The notes: generated from the sequence alone by a model not told the origin. Numbered from the stretch's first letter, positions 9,734 to 22,263 are shown. The stretch: DNA of 64,000 nt from Methanobrevibacter wolinii SH (GCF_000621965.1 NZ_JHWX01000014.1:1-64000), one strand, 5' to 3'. Program-made: numbers and translations.

Positions 9734-11716
9734 ATGGCAGAAGAAAAAAATAATGAAAACGAAGAATTAAGAATAGGAGTTTATGTCTGTCACTGTGGTG
9801 TAAACATTGCTGCAGCAGTAGATGTAGAAGCAGTTGCTGAATACGCAGGTACTTTACCTGATGTTGTAGTTGCTAAAGACTACAAATATATGTGTTCTGA
9901 CCCTGGTCAATCTCTTATTCAAGAAGATATTAAAAAATATAACCTTAATAGGGTAGTAGTAGGTGCTTGTTCTCCAAGGCTTCACGAACCTACATTTAGA
10001 AGATGTGTAGAAGAAGCTGGATTAAACAGATACTTATTTGAATTTGCAAACTTAAGAGAACATGATTCTTGGGTACATATGAATGAACCTGAAGCTGCTA
10101 CTGAAAAAGCTAAAGATTTAGTACGTATGGCTATTGCTAAAGCTAGATTATTACAACCTTTAACTCCTTCCTTAGTAGATGTAAATAACAATGCTCTTGT
10201 TATTGGTGGAGGAGTAACTGGTATTCAAACTGCTTTAGATTTAGGTGATATGGGATTCCATACTTATCTTGTTGAAAGAAATCCTACCATTGGTGGAAGG
10301 ATGGCACAACTCGATAAAACTTTCCCTACATTAGATTGTTCTTTATGTATTCTCGCACCAAAAATGGTAGATTGTGGTAAACATGAAAACATTGAATTAA
10401 TTACTTATGCTGAAGTAAAAGATGTTGATGGATACATTGGTAACTTCACTGTTACTGTAGAGAAAAAACCTAGATATGTAGATGAAAAATTATGTACTGG
10501 TTGTGGAGCTTGTTCTGAAGCTTGTCCTATCGAAATGCCTAACTACTTTGATGAAGGTATTGGTATGACTAAAGCTGCTTACATTCCATTCCCTCAAGCA
10601 GTTCCATTATGTGCTACTATTGATAAAGATTACTGTATTGGATGTAAACTTTGTGATGCAGCATGTGCTCCTGGAGCTATCGATCACGATCAAAAAGCTG
10701 AAGAAATTAAACTTGAAGTTGGTACTATTATCGCAACTACTGGTTACGATCCATACGACCCTTCAGGTAAATATGAATATGGTTACGGTAGATACTCTAA
10801 TGTAATTACTGCTATGGAAATTGAAAGGATGATTAATGCATCAGGTCCTACTACTGGACATGTTGTTAAACCTTCTGATGGTAAAACTCCTAAACGTGTT
10901 GCATTTATCCACTGTGTTGGTTCAAGGGATGAACAAATTGGTAAACCATACTGTTCCAGGGTATGTTGTATGTACTCTATGAAAAATGCTCAATTATGTA
11001 TTGATCACGAACCTGATACAGATGTAACTTGTTACTACATGGATATTCGTGCATTTGGTAAAGGATTTGAAGAGTTCTACAAAACATCACAAGAAAAATA
11101 TGGTATTGAATTCTTAAGAGGTAGACCAGCAGAAATCATTGAAAACGATGATTTAACTTTAACTATTAGGGCAGAAGATACTTTACTTGGTAAAGTAACT
11201 GAATACACCTATGATTTAGTTGTATTATCTGTTGGTTTAGAAGCTCCTCATGGTGCTAACGAATTAAGACAAACCTTAGGAATTTCCAAATCTGCTGATG
11301 GATTCTATATGGAAGCTCACCCTAAATTAAGACCTGTTGATACTTTAACCGATGGTGTTTACATTGCTGGTGTAGCACAAGGTCCTAAAGATATTCCTGA
11401 TTCTGTTGCTCAAGGTTCTGCAGCAGCAGGTCGTGCAGCAATTCCTATGGCACAAGGTAAAGTAGCAATTGAACCTATTACTGCTACTTCTGATGAATCT
11501 ATTTGTGGTGCTTGTGAAGTATGTGTTGAACTTTGTCCATTTAGTGCAATTAGTATTGTTGGAGACGAAGGTCATAAACATGCTGAAATTAATGTAGCAT
11601 TATGTAAAGGATGTGGTACCTGTGTAGGTGCATGTCCATCAGGTGCTATGGATCAAAACCACTTCAAAACAGATCAAATTATGGCACAAATCGATGCTGC
11701 TCTTGAAGATATGTAG
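9734..11716 (+). CDS. hdrA: CoB-CoM heterodisulfide reductase subunit A
   Basis: Flavin- and iron-sulfur-containing subunit of the cytoplasmic HdrABC complex, where electron bifurcation couples reduction of the CoM-S-S-CoB heterodisulfide to ferredoxin reduction. The 660 residues show N-terminal CHCGVN, an FAD-binding [18 protein letters not shown] segment near 155-172, [12 protein letters not shown] near 200, and four ferredoxin-type clusters: [38 protein letters not shown] and [12 protein letters not shown]. Length and order match Methanobacteriales HdrA. AAGGTGATTTA precedes ATG 9734. hdrBC are not nearby. Codons are more C-ended than in neighbours (TAC, TTC, AAC), as expected of a highly expressed gene. 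Confidence 0.97.
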   Translation: MAEEKNNENEELRIGVYVCHCGVNIAAAVDVEAVAEYAGTLPDVVVAKDYKYMCSDPGQSLIQEDIKKYNLNRVVVGACSPRLHEPTFRRCVEEAGLNRYLFEFANLREHDSWVHMNEPEAATEKAKDLVRMAIAKARLLQPLTPSLVDVNNNALVIGGGVTGIQTALDLGDMGFHTYLVERNPTIGGRMAQLDKTFPTLDCSLCILAPKMVDCGKHENIELITYAEVKDVDGYIGNFTVTVEKKPRYVDEKLCTGCGACSEACPIEMPNYFDEGIGMTKAAYIPFPQAVPLCATIDKDYCIGCKLCDAACAPGAIDHDQKAEEIKLEVGTIIATTGYDPYDPSGKYEYGYGRYSNVITAMEIERMINASGPTTGHVVKPSDGKTPKRVAFIHCVGSRDEQIGKPYCSRVCCMYSMKNAQLCIDHEPDTDVTCYYMDIRAFGKGFEEFYKTSQEKYGIEFLRGRPAEIIENDDLTLTIRAEDTLLGKVTEYTYDLVVLSVGLEAPHGANELRQTLGISKSADGFYMEAHPKLRPVDTLTDGVYIAGVAQGPKDIPDSVAQGSAAAGRAAIPMAQGKVAIEPITATSDESICGACEVCVELCPFSAISIVGDEGHKHAEINVALCKGCGTCVGACPSGAMDQNHFKTDQIMAQIDAALEDM

Positions 11717-11748
11717 ATTTATTGGATTTTATCCAATATCTACTTTTT
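11713..11748 (+). terminator. hdrA terminator hairpin
   Basis: TATTGGAT (11720-11727), loop TTT, ATCCAATA (11731-11738) form an 8-bp stem extended by GTAGA/TCTAC with a two-base bulge, followed at once by TTTTTATCTTTTTT. The stop codon TAG lies in the 5' arm. This is the clearest hairpin-plus-U-tract terminator in the window. Confidence 0.8.
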
Positions 11749-11882
11749 ATCTTTTTTAACTAATTTTAAACTATTTTTATAAGATTTTAAGATTTTTAAT
11801 AACTATATTTTATTTTAATTATTTTTATCTAAAATTTCTTAATTAAAATATAACTTTTTTTTTAAAATCATTTTTTAAATAT

Positions 11883-11990
11883 AATTTTTAATGATTTTAG
11901 ATAATTATTATATAATTTTAAAATTAGATGTAAACTAATTTTTAATGATTTTACATAATCATTATATAATTAAAAAATTAAATATAAATT
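11883..11990. repeat. 54-bp direct repeat, two copies
   Basis: AATTTTTAATGATTTTAGAT at 11883 recurs at 11937 as AATTTTTAATGATTTTACAT, and similarity continues through ATAATTATTATATAATT, giving a tandem period of 54. It lies in the gap of nearly 350 bp between the hdrA terminator and glyA, which otherwise holds no gene. Confidence 0.7.
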
Positions 11991-12095
11991 ATATAAAATT
12001 AATAATTTTAATTTTATTGAAATTTATTTTTTTTAATTTAATTGAGTTAAGTTTATTGACTTATGTTTGTTGATAATATTTATAGGTGTTAATTA

Positions 12096-13364
12096 ATGTC
12101 TAATCAAGAAAATATTAGTAAATTCCAAAATTTTATGAAAGATCATAATGATTGGATGAGAAACAGTATTAACCTTATTGCTAGTGAAAATATTACTAGT
12201 ACTGATGTTAAAACTGCAATGGTATCTGATTTGTCTCATAGGTATGCTGAAGGTAAATCTCATGAAAGATTGTATCAAGGATGTAAATACATTGATGATA
12301 TTGAAGATTTAACTGTAGATTTAAGTAAAAAATTATTTGATGCTAAATATGTTGATGTAAGAACTATTTCAGGTGTAACTGCTAATTTAGCTACTTTCTT
12401 TGCTTTTGCTGATTATGGTGATAAGTTACAAGCTTTAGAAGTACCATTTGGAGGTCACATATCTCATGCAGGTGTTTCAGCTGCAGGTATTCATGGTTTA
12501 AAAACAATTTCTCATCCATTCAATCCAGACATAATGAACATCGATATTGATAAAATGAATAAAAAAATCCTTGAAGAAAAACCTAAATTAATTCTTTTTG
12601 GTGGAAGTTTATTCTTATTCCCACACCCAGTTAAAGAAGCTCGTGAAGCTGCTGATGAAGTTGGAGCTAAAATTTTATATGATGGAGCTCATGTTTTAGG
12701 TTTAATTGCAGGTAAACAATTCCAAGATCCTTTAAGAGAAGGAGCAGATGTTTTAATGGGAAGTACACATAAATCATTCCCAGGTACACAAGGTGGAATT
12801 ATAATATCTAATCATGAAGAATATGCAAATAAATTAGATAATGCAGTTTTCCCTGGTGTTGTAAGTAATTATCACCTTCATCACATTGCTGGTCAAGGTA
12901 TTGCTACAGCTGAAATGTTAGAATTTGGTGAAGCTTATGCTAAACAAATTATTAAAAATGCTAAAGCTTTAGCTCAAGCTTTATATGAATTAGGTTTTAA
13001 TGTTTTATGTGAAGATCTTGGATTTACTGAATCTCACCAAGTTGCTGTTGATGTTTCTGATATTAAACCAGCTAGTCAACTTGCAGTTGAATTAGAAGAA
13101 AATAATATTATATTAAATAAAAACCTTCTTCCTTGGGATGATGTAAATAATAGTGATAATCCTTCAGGATTAAGAATAGGTACTCCTGAAATTACTAGAA
13201 GGGGATTAAAAGAGAAAAACATGTCTGAAGTTGCAGAATTTATTAAAGCTGTTGCAATGGATGGTAAAAATGTTAAAGAAGAAGTTAGTGAATATATGAA
13301 TAACTTTGATAAAGTTCATTATGCTTTTAAAAATGATGAAGCATATAAATATATTCAATTCTAA
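12096..13364 (+). CDS. glyA: Serine hydroxymethyltransferase
   Basis: PLP enzyme interconverting serine and glycine with transfer of the one-carbon unit, in methanogens to tetrahydromethanopterin. The 422 residues include the N-terminal [26 protein letters not shown], the PLP-lysine motif [13 protein letters not shown] around residues 226-238, and [14 protein letters not shown] near the C-terminus. Length fits archaeal SHMT. A ribosome binding site AGGTGTT precedes ATG 12096. The following gene (67 bp on) is a dihydromethanopterin reductase-like flavoprotein, which supports pterin-linked one-carbon work for the pair. Confidence 0.95.
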   Translation: MSNQENISKFQNFMKDHNDWMRNSINLIASENITSTDVKTAMVSDLSHRYAEGKSHERLYQGCKYIDDIEDLTVDLSKKLFDAKYVDVRTISGVTANLATFFAFADYGDKLQALEVPFGGHISHAGVSAAGIHGLKTISHPFNPDIMNIDIDKMNKKILEEKPKLILFGGSLFLFPHPVKEAREAADEVGAKILYDGAHVLGLIAGKQFQDPLREGADVLMGSTHKSFPGTQGGIIISNHEEYANKLDNAVFPGVVSNYHLHHIAGQGIATAEMLEFGEAYAKQIIKNAKALAQALYELGFNVLCEDLGFTESHQVAVDVSDIKPASQLAVELEENNIILNKNLLPWDDVNNSDNPSGLRIGTPEITRRGLKEKNMSEVAEFIKAVAMDGKNVKEEVSEYMNNFDKVHYAFKNDEAYKYIQF

Positions 13365-13431
13365 TTTTTTCTTTTTTTTTAAATTTAAAAAACTATTTTT
13401 ATAATAAATTTTAATCAATATTGATGATATT

Positions 13432-14142
13432 ATGCGTATTGGATGGGCATTTACTGGAGCAGGACATTTATTAAAAGAAAGTGTTGATGAATTTGTAAAA
13501 CTTGCAAAAGATAATTCAGTTACTGTTTTCATGTCAAATGCAAGTATTGAAGTATTAAAAATGTATGGTCTTTATGAAACTGTTGTTAAATACACTGGAG
13601 GCCGTTATAAAGAACTTGCTACTGATGAAAATCAAAAATATAGTTATCCTATTACTGGTAGATTATCTTTAGGTAAATATGATATTTTAATCCTATCTCC
13701 AGCTACTGCAAATACTGTTGCAAAAATAGTTCATGGAATTTCTGATACAATTGTTACAAATGCTGTAGCTCAAGCAGGTAAAGGTAATGTTCCAACTATT
13801 GTAGTTCCTGTTGATATTACTCCTGGTGATATTGATACAGTTTTACCTTCAAAATTAGAACTTAATAAATGTAAAAAATGTGATCCTTGTACAGCAGCAC
13901 TTGCTTGTCCACATAATGCTTTTATTCCATATAAAGAGATTTCACTTTTAAATTGTGTTGGTTGTGGTCAATGTAAAATATCTTGTCAATATGATGCAAT
14001 ATCTGAAGGAAAAATCATTCAAATGCATATGAGGGATATTGATATTAAAAATACTGAAGAACTTAGAAAAATAGATGAAATCACTGTTTTAGAGCATCCT
14101 TCAGAAATTATTCAATATATTGATGAAAATATTAATAAATAA
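13432..14142 (+). CDS. Dihydromethanopterin reductase-like flavoprotein with ferredoxin domain
   Basis: 236-residue protein of the archaeoflavoprotein / DmrX-type dihydromethanopterin reductase (acceptor) family. Residues 1-150 form a flavoprotein-like domain (GWAFTGAGHLL at the N-terminus, LSPATANTVAKIVHGISD in the middle, as in FMN-binding decarboxylase-like proteins). Residues about 145-200 carry two 4Fe-4S motifs, CKKCDPCTAALACP and CVGCGQCKISCQ. Known relatives reduce dihydromethanopterin to tetrahydromethanopterin in the last step of cofactor synthesis. Position directly after glyA fits that role. The exact reaction is inferred; it could instead be another flavin reductase fed by ferredoxin. 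Confidence 0.75.
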   Translation: MRIGWAFTGAGHLLKESVDEFVKLAKDNSVTVFMSNASIEVLKMYGLYETVVKYTGGRYKELATDENQKYSYPITGRLSLGKYDILILSPATANTVAKIVHGISDTIVTNAVAQAGKGNVPTIVVPVDITPGDIDTVLPSKLELNKCKKCDPCTAALACPHNAFIPYKEISLLNCVGCGQCKISCQYDAISEGKIIQMHMRDIDIKNTEELRKIDEITVLEHPSEIIQYIDENINK

Positions 14143-14302
14143 GTTTTTCATTTTTTAAACTATGGTTTTATCTTTTTTTATTTGATGTTTAATAATCTTA
14201 AATATTATTAATATTAATTTTTTTTAAATTAAGTATTTTAAAATAAATTTTTATTGATTTTAATATTATTTTTATAAAAATAATGCTTTAACATTTAATA
14301 TT

Positions 14303-14674
14303 TTACTTATTTAAATTACTTATTGTTATTTTACTACCTATTTTTATATTATTTTTATTAATAAACTTATATTCTAATTCTATTATATATTTTGATTCTT
14401 TTATTGGTGTATAAAAGCTCCAAGGTCTTAAACTACAAGTTTCAAAGATTATATCTTCATCATCAATAAATATAATATCAATTGGAATTCTCATAAAAAA
14501 GCTATGGATTTTAGCTTTTACTATATAATGTTTAGGTATAATAAACAATAATGGATATTCTATTTTATTTTTTAACATTAATCCTTTAAATCTTTCTAAA
14601 AAGCTGTTACATATCTTAACTTTAATATTTATTGTGTTTTCTTCATTATAAATCTTTAAATTTTTAATTTCCAT
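14303..14674 (-). CDS. DUF192 family protein
   Basis: 123-residue protein of the DUF192 (COG1430) family, whose function is not established. Seen in the sequence are the family block FLERFKGLMLKNKIEYPLLF (about 28-47), then IHSFFMRIPIDIIFID and the following ETCSLRPWSFYTP, the usual conserved order. Many relatives have a signal peptide, but this one begins MEIKNLKIYNEEN and looks cytoplasmic. It is the only minus-strand gene among plus-strand neighbours. GAGAT lies before the ATG. Confidence 0.75.
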   Translation of the reverse strand: MEIKNLKIYNEENTINIKVKICNSFLERFKGLMLKNKIEYPLLFIIPKHYIVKAKIHSFFMRIPIDIIFIDDEDIIFETCSLRPWSFYTPIKESKYIIELEYKFINKNNIKIGSKITISNLNK

Positions 14675-14908
14675 AATTTTATCTCTTATAAAATTTAAAT
14701 TTATTTAAGATAAAAATAGAATTTTAATTTTAATTATTTTAAGTTGAAATCTTTATTTAATTAAAAATTTATGCTTATAATAATAATTATTATATACTTT
14801 ATTGATGAAAAATAAAAATATAATAATTGAATTTTTTAGAAATTTAAAATTCACTAAATTTATTTTATAAATGTTATTAATTATCTAAAAAAATTTCGAT
14901 GTGATTAA

Positions 14909-16114
14909 ATGAGAAATATAATAGTCGAAGAATTAAATCAAAAGTATATTGAAGATTTAGATATTGAAATTGTTGAAAGGAAAGGAATAGGCCATCCAGA
15001 TAGTATTAGTGATGGTTTAGGTGAAACTGTAAGTCATGCATTATGTGAAATGTATATGGATGAACTTGGTGGAATCCTTCACCATAATACTGATGAAGTA
15101 CAAATCACTGCTGGTGAGTCTGACCCTCATTTTGGTGGAGGACAAATATTAAAACCTATTGATATTCTTTTAACTGGTAGGGGAGTTCATGAATATGATG
15201 GAATTAAATTCCCTCTTGAAAGAGTTGCTATTGAATCAGCAAAAGAATTTTTAGATGAAACAATTATTAACCTTGATGTTGAAGCTGATACAGTTGTTGA
15301 ATGTAAAATTGGTCAAGGTTCTGGAGATCTTGTAGATGTTTTCTCAAGACAAGGTGCAGTTTCAAGTAATGATACTTCATTTGGTGTAGGTTATGCTCCA
15401 TTTTCTGAAGTAGAAACTATTGTTAATAAAACTGAAAATTTATTAAACTCTAAAGCTTTTAAAGCTAAACATCCTGCTGTTGGTGAAGATATTAAAGTAA
15501 TGGGATTAAGAGAAAAAGATAATATTACTCTTACTATTGGTTGTGCAATGGTTTCTAAATTTGTTGATGATAGGGATGCATATATTTCTATTAGAGAAGA
15601 ATTAAAAGATATTGTTTCAGATCTTGCATGTAAATATACTAATCGTCCTGTTGAAGTATTTGTAAACACAGCTGATGATGATACTAAAAAAGATGAATCT
15701 GGTTATTATTTAACTGTTACTGGTACTTCTGCAGAAATGGGTGATGATGGTTCAGTAGGTAGAGGAAACAGAGCTAATGGTCTTATTACTCCATGCAGAC
15801 CAATGTCTATGGAAGCAACTTCTGGTAAAAATCCTATTAACCATGTAGGTAAAATCTACAATTTACTTTCTAATAGAATTGCTAATGATGTTGTAGAAAA
15901 TGTTGAAGGAGTAAAACAAATCAATTTAATGATTTTAAGTCAAATTGGTAAACCTATTGATCAACCTAGAGCTGCTACTTCTCAATTAATTTTAGAAGAT
16001 GGTTACAAATTAGATGATGTAAATAGTAAAGTTGAAAACATCATTGATTCATGGCTTGAAAATATATCAGTTATTACAGAAGATGTTGTTAAAGGTAAAG
16101 CTAAAACATTCTAA
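14909..16114 (+). CDS. mat: S-adenosylmethionine synthetase, archaeal type
   Basis: Makes S-adenosylmethionine from methionine and ATP. The 401-residue protein belongs to the archaeal MAT family (COG1812), only distantly related to bacterial MetK. Motifs are [17 protein letters not shown] near residue 22, [27 protein letters not shown] near 70-90 and [20 protein letters not shown] near 285-305. Length is typical. GTGATTAA precedes ATG 14909. It supplies the methyl donor used by many enzymes of this window, including the methyltransferases at 23505 and 26565, KsgA and CbiL. Confidence 0.96.
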   Translation: MRNIIVEELNQKYIEDLDIEIVERKGIGHPDSISDGLGETVSHALCEMYMDELGGILHHNTDEVQITAGESDPHFGGGQILKPIDILLTGRGVHEYDGIKFPLERVAIESAKEFLDETIINLDVEADTVVECKIGQGSGDLVDVFSRQGAVSSNDTSFGVGYAPFSEVETIVNKTENLLNSKAFKAKHPAVGEDIKVMGLREKDNITLTIGCAMVSKFVDDRDAYISIREELKDIVSDLACKYTNRPVEVFVNTADDDTKKDESGYYLTVTGTSAEMGDDGSVGRGNRANGLITPCRPMSMEATSGKNPINHVGKIYNLLSNRIANDVVENVEGVKQINLMILSQIGKPIDQPRAATSQLILEDGYKLDDVNSKVENIIDSWLENISVITEDVVKGKAKTF

Positions 16115-16125
16115 GTTTTAGCTTT
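16097..16125 (+). terminator. Hairpin spanning the mat stop codon
   Basis: AAAGCTAAAAC (16097-16107) and GTTTTAGCTTT (16115-16125) form a perfect 11-bp stem with the loop ATTCTAA, which contains the stop codon. No U-tract follows immediately, so it may be a terminator or an mRNA 3'-end stabiliser. Confidence 0.5.
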
Positions 16126-16215
16126 GATTAAATGATGGTTTTTGTAAACTATTATATTTCATTTTTTTCACTTCTTGAATATAATTAAAGTTTTCATTCA
16201 TTATCTTTTTAGGTT

Positions 16216-16285
16216 GAAATATTAATTGTAAATTAAAAGTTTTACTAAATTTACTAGTTTTAATTTACAATTATTATAATATTTC
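16216..16285. promoter_or_regulatory. 70-bp near-perfect palindrome upstream of ileS
   Basis: TAATTGTAAATTAAAA (16223-16238) is the exact reverse complement of TTTTAATTTACAATTA (16258-16273), with a 19-nt loop. Outer arms GAAATATT (16216-16223) and AATATTTC (16278-16285) extend it with a small bulge. It lies 100 bp after mat and 225 bp before ileS. The rest of the gap of nearly 400 bp holds no gene. It may be a large terminator, a leader RNA structure or a relic of a mobile element. Confidence 0.6.
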
Positions 16286-16509
16286 TAATTTATTAGTCTA
16301 CTAATATTATTAACATTATCTAAATTATTAGATTTTATTTACTTTTTATTAATAATGGATTTTTAACTTAAATACTTAAGTAAAATTTGTTATAAAATTA
16401 AATCTTTATTTTAGTTGAGTATTGCTAATTTTTAGTAGTTTAAATTTTTTTTATAATTTAATTTTTTTTATATATTTTTCAATTTAATATCATTAAAAGG
16501 AGAAAGTTT

Positions 16510-19500
16510 ATGCCAATAGAAGAGGCAGAAAAATCATATGAATTTGCTAAAATAGATAAATCTGTACATGAATTTTGGGCAGATAAAGATATTTTTGCTA
16601 AAGTTAATAAAATAAGAAAAAATGGTCCACAATATTCTTTTCTTGATGGGCCACCATATTGTAGTGGTAAAATCCATTTAGGTACTGCTTGGAATAAAGT
16701 TATTAAAGATACTTTATTACGTTATAAAAGTATGAATGGATTTTCATTAAGAAGACAAGCAGGATGGGATATGCATGGTCTTCCTATTGAACATAAAGTA
16801 GAAGAATTAATGGGAATTAAGAGTAAACAAGAGATTGAATCTAAAGTTGGTATATCTACATTTGTAGATAAATGTCAAGAATTTGCTTTTAAAAATAAAC
16901 TTGCAATGACTAAACAATTTAAATCTCTTGGTGTTTGGATGGATTGGGATAATCCATATATGACTTTAGATCCAAATTATATGGAATCTGCATGGTGGAC
17001 TTTAAAAAGAGCTAATGAACAAAATTTACTTACTCGTGATAAACGTGTAATTAGTTGGTGTCCTCATTGTGAAACTGCACTTGCTGCAGCAGAAATGGAT
17101 TATGAAGAAAAAGAAGACCCTTCAATTTATCTTAAATTCCCACTTAAACAATCATTCTTATCAAAAGAAGAAAATCCTGAAGGACTTAAAGAATATGTTT
17201 TAGTATGGACTACTACTCCATGGACTATTCCTGCAAACCTTGCTATTTGTATAAATCCTAAATTTGATTATAAATTTGTTGAAAAAGATGGGGAAATTTA
17301 CATTTTAGCTGCAGATTTAGTTGAAGATGTTTTAGGATATGAAAAAACAATACATAAACATATTATTCCTTCCGAAAATGAAGATGAAGAAGATAAGGTA
17401 GTTAAAGAAGTAACTGTTAATTATAAGTTTATTAAAACAGTTAAAGGTTCAGATTTAATTGGTTTAAAATATGTTTATCCTTTCCTAGATGAAATTCCTA
17501 AACAAAAAGAGTTTGATTCACTTGAAAATGTACATACTATCTTACCTGGTGACCATGTAGAATTAGGTGAAGGTACTGGTTGTGTACATACTGCTCCAGG
17601 TCATGGTCCAGATGATTTTGAGGTAGGTAAAGCTTATAATCTTCCTATATTTTGTCCTGTAGATGAAAGTGGTAATTTCAATAAAGATGTAGGAGTATAT
17701 GCAGGTAAATATACAAAATCTTATAATCCAGTTATTATTGATGATTTAATATCTAAAGGATTTATGTATAAAAATGGAACTATTAACCATAGATATGGTA
17801 TTTGTTGGAGATGTAAAACTCCTATTATTTATCGTGCTACTGAACAATGGTTCTTAAAAGTTACTGATATCAAAGATAAAATGTTATCTGAGATTGAACA
17901 AGTAAATTGGACTCCTAAATGGGCTGGTGAAGGAAGATTCCATGATTGGGTAGATAATGCTAAAGATTGGACTATTTCAAGACAAAGATATTGGGGTATT
18001 CCAATACCTATTTGGATATGTCCTGATTGTGGTGAAGTTAAGGTCATTGGATCTATTGCTGAATTAAAAGAATCTTCTCTTATTGATACTAATGTTGAAG
18101 ATAGTAAATTAGTTCACAGACCATTCGTAGATGAAATACCAATAGAATGTCCTAAATGTAATGGAAAAATGAAACGTATTCCAGATGTTTTAGATGTATG
18201 GATTGATTCTGGTGTTGCAGGATGGGCTTCTTTATATTATCCAAATGAAGAAGATAAATTTAATAAATGGTATCCATATGACTTCATTACTGAAGGTCAT
18301 GACCAAACTAGAGGATGGTTCTATTCTCAATTAGGTACTGGTGTAATATCTTTAGGTAAAGCTCCATATAAAAATGTTTTAATGCATGGATTTGTATTAG
18401 ATGAAAATGGTAAAAAAATGAGTAAATCTCTTGGAAATGTTGTAAGTCCTGAAGAGGTTATTGAAAAGTATGGTGCTGATGTACTTAGATTCTATCTTTT
18501 ATGGGCATGTAAACCTTGGGATGACCTTAAATTTGTATGGGATGAATTAAACAATGTAAATAAAATGTTTAATATTCTTTGGAATGTTTATGTCTTCTCT
18601 ACAACTTATATGTCTTTAGATAATTTCCAACCTGAAAAATGTACTAAAGATAATATCCATTTAAGAAAAGAAGATAAATGGATTATTTCAAGAGTAAATA
18701 CATTAACTAAAGAAGTTGCAAAAGATATTGAAGATTTATATTTCCATAAAGCAACACGTAAAATCATGGACTTTATATTAGAAGATTTAAGTCGTTGGTA
18801 TGTACGTTTAATTAGAGGAAGAACTTGGGTAGAAAGTGATGATCCTGATAAATTAGGTGCATATTATGGTTTATATACTGCAATTGTCTCATTAATAAAA
18901 CTCATGGCTCCATTTACTCCACATATCTCTGAAGTTATATATCAAAATCTTGTAGTTGGAAATCTTTCAGATGCTAAAGAAAGTGTACATATGGAAGATT
19001 GGACTGTTAATGAAGATTTAATAAATAAAGATCTTGAATATGAAATGGATATTGTAAGAGAAGTAATTGATGCATCTATACGTGCAAGAGATGTTGCAAG
19101 ATATAAACTTAGATGGCCTGTAAATGATATTACAGTCGTTTCTGAAAATGAAAAAGTATTTGATGCTGTTAAAGATTTAGAAGATGTAATTAAAGATCAA
19201 TCTAATACTAAAAATGTAATATGTTCTTCTGAATTTGATGAATTATCTTATATTGCTAAACCTAACCTTAAAATATTAGGTCCTAAACTTAAAGGTGATA
19301 TTGGTATTGTTAAAAAATACTTTGGAGAAGCTGATGGTAATATCATTAAAGAAAACCTTGAAAATAATGGTTCAATTATTGTTTCAGGTGTTGATTATCA
19401 AGGAAATAATAAAGATATTGAGTTATCTTCAGAAGAAGTTTTATTTGATACTGAACTTCCTGATGACTTTGTATCATCTGAATTTAAAGGTGGAAATGTA

Positions 19501-19827
19501 TTTGTAAATACTAAACTTACTCCTGAAATTCTTTCAGAAGCTATGTCTAGGGAATTAATTAGAAGAATTCAAGATATGAGAAAAGATATGGATTTAGATG
19601 TTGAAGCTAATATTGATGTTAGTGTAAGTTCCTCAGAATCATTTAAAGATTTAGTTATTAAACAAATTGATTTAATTTCAAATGAGGTTAGAGCTAATAA
19701 TCTAACTATTAATGTTGGTGAATGTAAAAATATTAAATCTAATGAAGGACAAGATATTAGTAACGAGTATACTAAAAATTGGAAAATTGAAGATGAAGAT
19801 TTAATAATTAAAATAATTAAAGATTAA
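16510..19827 (+). CDS. ileS: Isoleucyl-tRNA synthetase
   Basis: Class I aminoacyl-tRNA synthetase charging tRNA-Ile, 1105 residues. The HIGH-type motif is KIHLGTAWN near residue 55. The editing (CP1) domain contains [16 protein letters not shown] near 240 and [16 protein letters not shown] near 356. The KMSKS loop is [11 protein letters not shown] near 637. Cysteine pairs ([15 protein letters not shown]) in the insert may bind zinc. DTTLLRY-type and [16 protein letters not shown] blocks separate it from ValRS and LeuRS. AAAGGAGAAAG is a strong ribosome binding site before ATG 16510. purL follows after 56 bp. Confidence 0.97.
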   Translation: MPIEEAEKSYEFAKIDKSVHEFWADKDIFAKVNKIRKNGPQYSFLDGPPYCSGKIHLGTAWNKVIKDTLLRYKSMNGFSLRRQAGWDMHGLPIEHKVEELMGIKSKQEIESKVGISTFVDKCQEFAFKNKLAMTKQFKSLGVWMDWDNPYMTLDPNYMESAWWTLKRANEQNLLTRDKRVISWCPHCETALAAAEMDYEEKEDPSIYLKFPLKQSFLSKEENPEGLKEYVLVWTTTPWTIPANLAICINPKFDYKFVEKDGEIYILAADLVEDVLGYEKTIHKHIIPSENEDEEDKVVKEVTVNYKFIKTVKGSDLIGLKYVYPFLDEIPKQKEFDSLENVHTILPGDHVELGEGTGCVHTAPGHGPDDFEVGKAYNLPIFCPVDESGNFNKDVGVYAGKYTKSYNPVIIDDLISKGFMYKNGTINHRYGICWRCKTPIIYRATEQWFLKVTDIKDKMLSEIEQVNWTPKWAGEGRFHDWVDNAKDWTISRQRYWGIPIPIWICPDCGEVKVIGSIAELKESSLIDTNVEDSKLVHRPFVDEIPIECPKCNGKMKRIPDVLDVWIDSGVAGWASLYYPNEEDKFNKWYPYDFITEGHDQTRGWFYSQLGTGVISLGKAPYKNVLMHGFVLDENGKKMSKSLGNVVSPEEVIEKYGADVLRFYLLWACKPWDDLKFVWDELNNVNKMFNILWNVYVFSTTYMSLDNFQPEKCTKDNIHLRKEDKWIISRVNTLTKEVAKDIEDLYFHKATRKIMDFILEDLSRWYVRLIRGRTWVESDDPDKLGAYYGLYTAIVSLIKLMAPFTPHISEVIYQNLVVGNLSDAKESVHMEDWTVNEDLINKDLEYEMDIVREVIDASIRARDVARYKLRWPVNDITVVSENEKVFDAVKDLEDVIKDQSNTKNVICSSEFDELSYIAKPNLKILGPKLKGDIGIVKKYFGEADGNIIKENLENNGSIIVSGVDYQGNNKDIELSSEEVLFDTELPDDFVSSEFKGGNVFVNTKLTPEILSEAMSRELIRRIQDMRKDMDLDVEANIDVSVSSSESFKDLVIKQIDLISNEVRANNLTINVGECKNIKSNEGQDISNEYTKNWKIEDEDLIIKIIKD

Positions 19828-19840
19828 ATTTAATTATTTT
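19810..19840 (+). terminator. AT-only hairpin at the ileS stop
   Basis: AAAATAATTAA (19810-19820) pairs perfectly with TTAATTATTTT (19830-19840) across the stop codon. purL begins 43 bp later, so it may only attenuate read-through; the AT-only stem makes it weak evidence. Confidence 0.3.
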
Positions 19841-19883
19841 ATCTTTAAATTTTAGGAGTATAATAATTATCTCGGTGATTTTA

Positions 19884-22043
19884 ATGACTTTAATGGATTC
19901 TGAAGTAGAATATATCACTAATTTATTAGGTAGAAAAATGAATTCCTTAGAAGAAGGAATGTTAGATGTAATGTTTTCAGAACATTGTTCATATAAAAGT
20001 AGTAGACCTTTCTTAAGAAGATTTCCTACTGAAGGAAAAAACATTATTTTAGGTCCTGGTGATGATGCAGGACTTGTATCTATAACAGATAAATATGCTC
20101 TTGCAGTAGGTATGGAAAGTCATAATCACCCTTCTGCAGTAGAACCTTATGGTGGAGCAGGTACAGGTATTGGTGGAATTTTAAGGGATATTATATCAAT
20201 GGGTGCTATGCCTATAGCACTTCTTGATCCATTAAGATTTGGACCTTTAGAAGATCAAAAATCTAAATATATCTTTGAAAATGTAGTTAAAGGTATTTCT
20301 GATTATGGAAATAGAGTAGGTGTTCCTACTGTTGCAGGAGAAGTTGAATTTGATGAATCATTTAGAACTAACCCTCTTGTAAATGTTATGTGTGTTGGAC
20401 TTGTTGAAAAAGATAAAATAGTTTATGGTAAAGCACCTAATGTAGGGGATGTATTCTTTTTAATGGGTGGAACTACTGGTAGAGATGGAATTAATGGTGT
20501 AACTTTTGCTTCTGAAGAGTTAACATCTGATAGTGAAACTGAAGATAGGCCAGCTGTACAAGTTGGAGATCCATTTACTAAAAAAAGAGTTCTTGAAGCA
20601 TCACTTGAGATTATGGATAAAATTAAAGTTTCTGGTGTTAAAGATTTAGGTGGTGGAGGTTTAACTTGTTGTATTTCAGAGCTTGCTGGTGCATGTGATA
20701 ATGGTGCAATAGTTGATCTTAATGCAATACCTCTTAGGGAAACAGGTATGACTCCATATGAAATAATGTTATCTGAATCACAAGAGAGAATGGTTTTTGT
20801 TTTAAATAAAAAAGATGTTGATTTAGCTTCTAAAATCTGTGATAAACATGAGCTTCCTTCAGCTGTTATTGGTGAGGTTGTTGAAGGACATAATATGATT
20901 GTTAAAGATTTTGAAAAAAATCAAGAATTATGCAATCTTCCTACAATATTACTTTCAGACCCACCTTCAATTGATAGAGAAGTTAAAAAACCTATTAAAG
21001 ATGAATCTAGGAGGAAAATCCCTAAAATTAGTGTTGAAGATGCATTAATTGGAATTTTATCTTCACCAAATATTGCAAGTAAATCCTGGGTTTATAAACA
21101 ATATGATTATGAAGTTCAAGTTAGAACTGCAGTAAAACCAGGTGATGATGCAGCAGTACTTAGAATTGATGATGAAACTGCTATTGCATTAACTGTAGAT
21201 TCTAATCCTATTCACACTAAACTTAATCCATTTGATGGTGGAGCAGGTTCAGTAGCAGAAGGTATTAGAAATATTGTATCTGTTGGAGCAAGTCCTTATG
21301 CAATTGTAGATTGTTTAAACTTTGGAAATCCTGAGAATCCTGAGATTTTATGGCAATTTAAAGAATGTATTGAAGGAATGTCTCAAGTTTCTGAGAAATT
21401 TAAAGCACCTGTTATTAGTGGTAATGTAAGTTTTTATAATGAAAATGAAGGAGCTAAAATTAATCCAACACCTGCAGTTGGTTTAATTGGTGTTGAAAAA
21501 CTTGATAATATTAGAACACTTGAGTTTAAAGAAGAATCAGATAAAATTTTATTAATAGGTGAAACTTTTGATGAACTTGAAGGTTCTGAATTCCATAGGG
21601 CTTTATTTGATATAGAACAAGGTGATGCTCCTAAAATTAGAATTGATGATGAATTTAATGCAGCTAAATCTATTTTAGATTTAATTGATGAGGATTATGA
21701 TAAAAATATAACTGCTATTCATGATTGTTCTGCAGGAGGTATTGCTGTTGCTTTAAGTGAAATGGCAATAAAATCTAATATTGGTTGTGAAATTAACACT
21801 GATAATATACCTAAAGACTCTGAAATGGATTTATGTAATTTACTATTTTCTGAATCACATGGTAGATATATAATGACAGTTAAAGCAGATGCTTTAGATG
21901 ATGTCTTATCCAAAATAAATGTTCCAGTAGCATGTATTGGTGTAGTTAAAGGAAACAGTTTTAAAATTAATGATGATATAGATTTATCTGTAGATTCACT
22001 AAAAGATGCTTATACTGGTGTTATTGAAGAGCATATGATATAA
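19884..22043 (+). CDS. purL: Phosphoribosylformylglycinamidine synthase subunit PurL
   Basis: ATP-dependent amination of FGAR to FGAM in purine biosynthesis, working with PurQ and PurS, which are not in this window. The protein is the small type, about 719 residues. It shows [13 protein letters not shown] near 35, [19 protein letters not shown] with GIGGILRDI near 80-105, and the second-half repeat [20 protein letters not shown] near 430-450. ATG 19884 is chosen because GGTGATT sits five bases upstream; upstream GTG 19875 is inside that ribosome binding site, and ATG 19893 is a third option. Confidence 0.95.
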   Translation: MTLMDSEVEYITNLLGRKMNSLEEGMLDVMFSEHCSYKSSRPFLRRFPTEGKNIILGPGDDAGLVSITDKYALAVGMESHNHPSAVEPYGGAGTGIGGILRDIISMGAMPIALLDPLRFGPLEDQKSKYIFENVVKGISDYGNRVGVPTVAGEVEFDESFRTNPLVNVMCVGLVEKDKIVYGKAPNVGDVFFLMGGTTGRDGINGVTFASEELTSDSETEDRPAVQVGDPFTKKRVLEASLEIMDKIKVSGVKDLGGGGLTCCISELAGACDNGAIVDLNAIPLRETGMTPYEIMLSESQERMVFVLNKKDVDLASKICDKHELPSAVIGEVVEGHNMIVKDFEKNQELCNLPTILLSDPPSIDREVKKPIKDESRRKIPKISVEDALIGILSSPNIASKSWVYKQYDYEVQVRTAVKPGDDAAVLRIDDETAIALTVDSNPIHTKLNPFDGGAGSVAEGIRNIVSVGASPYAIVDCLNFGNPENPEILWQFKECIEGMSQVSEKFKAPVISGNVSFYNENEGAKINPTPAVGLIGVEKLDNIRTLEFKEESDKILLIGETFDELEGSEFHRALFDIEQGDAPKIRIDDEFNAAKSILDLIDEDYDKNITAIHDCSAGGIAVALSEMAIKSNIGCEINTDNIPKDSEMDLCNLLFSESHGRYIMTVKADALDDVLSKINVPVACIGVVKGNSFKINDDIDLSVDSLKDAYTGVIEEHMI

Positions 22044-22263
22044 TTTTTAATATAATTATAATTTAATTATTTTTTTATTTTTTTTAAAAATTAATTTATT
22101 TAATTATAAAAATATTATATGTTTTTTATTTTTAAATAGAAATTATTTAATAAATTATTTCTTAATCTTTTAATTAAAAATTTATTCTTATAAAATTTAA
22201 CTTTGTAATTTTATAATTGTCTTTTTATTATAGTTTATTTTTAAAATATAGTTGGGATGTAAA

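Noticed and set aside
11345-11581. Open frames on the strand opposite hdrA, glyA, mat, srp54 and others
   Set aside because: They mirror the codon pattern of strong genes on the other strand, show odd composition (for example runs of Cys/Asn/Thr) and have no ribosome binding sites.
22252-22263. TTG start for moeA giving four more residues
   Set aside because: The TTG lies before a GGGATGT ribosome binding site that serves ATG 22264.
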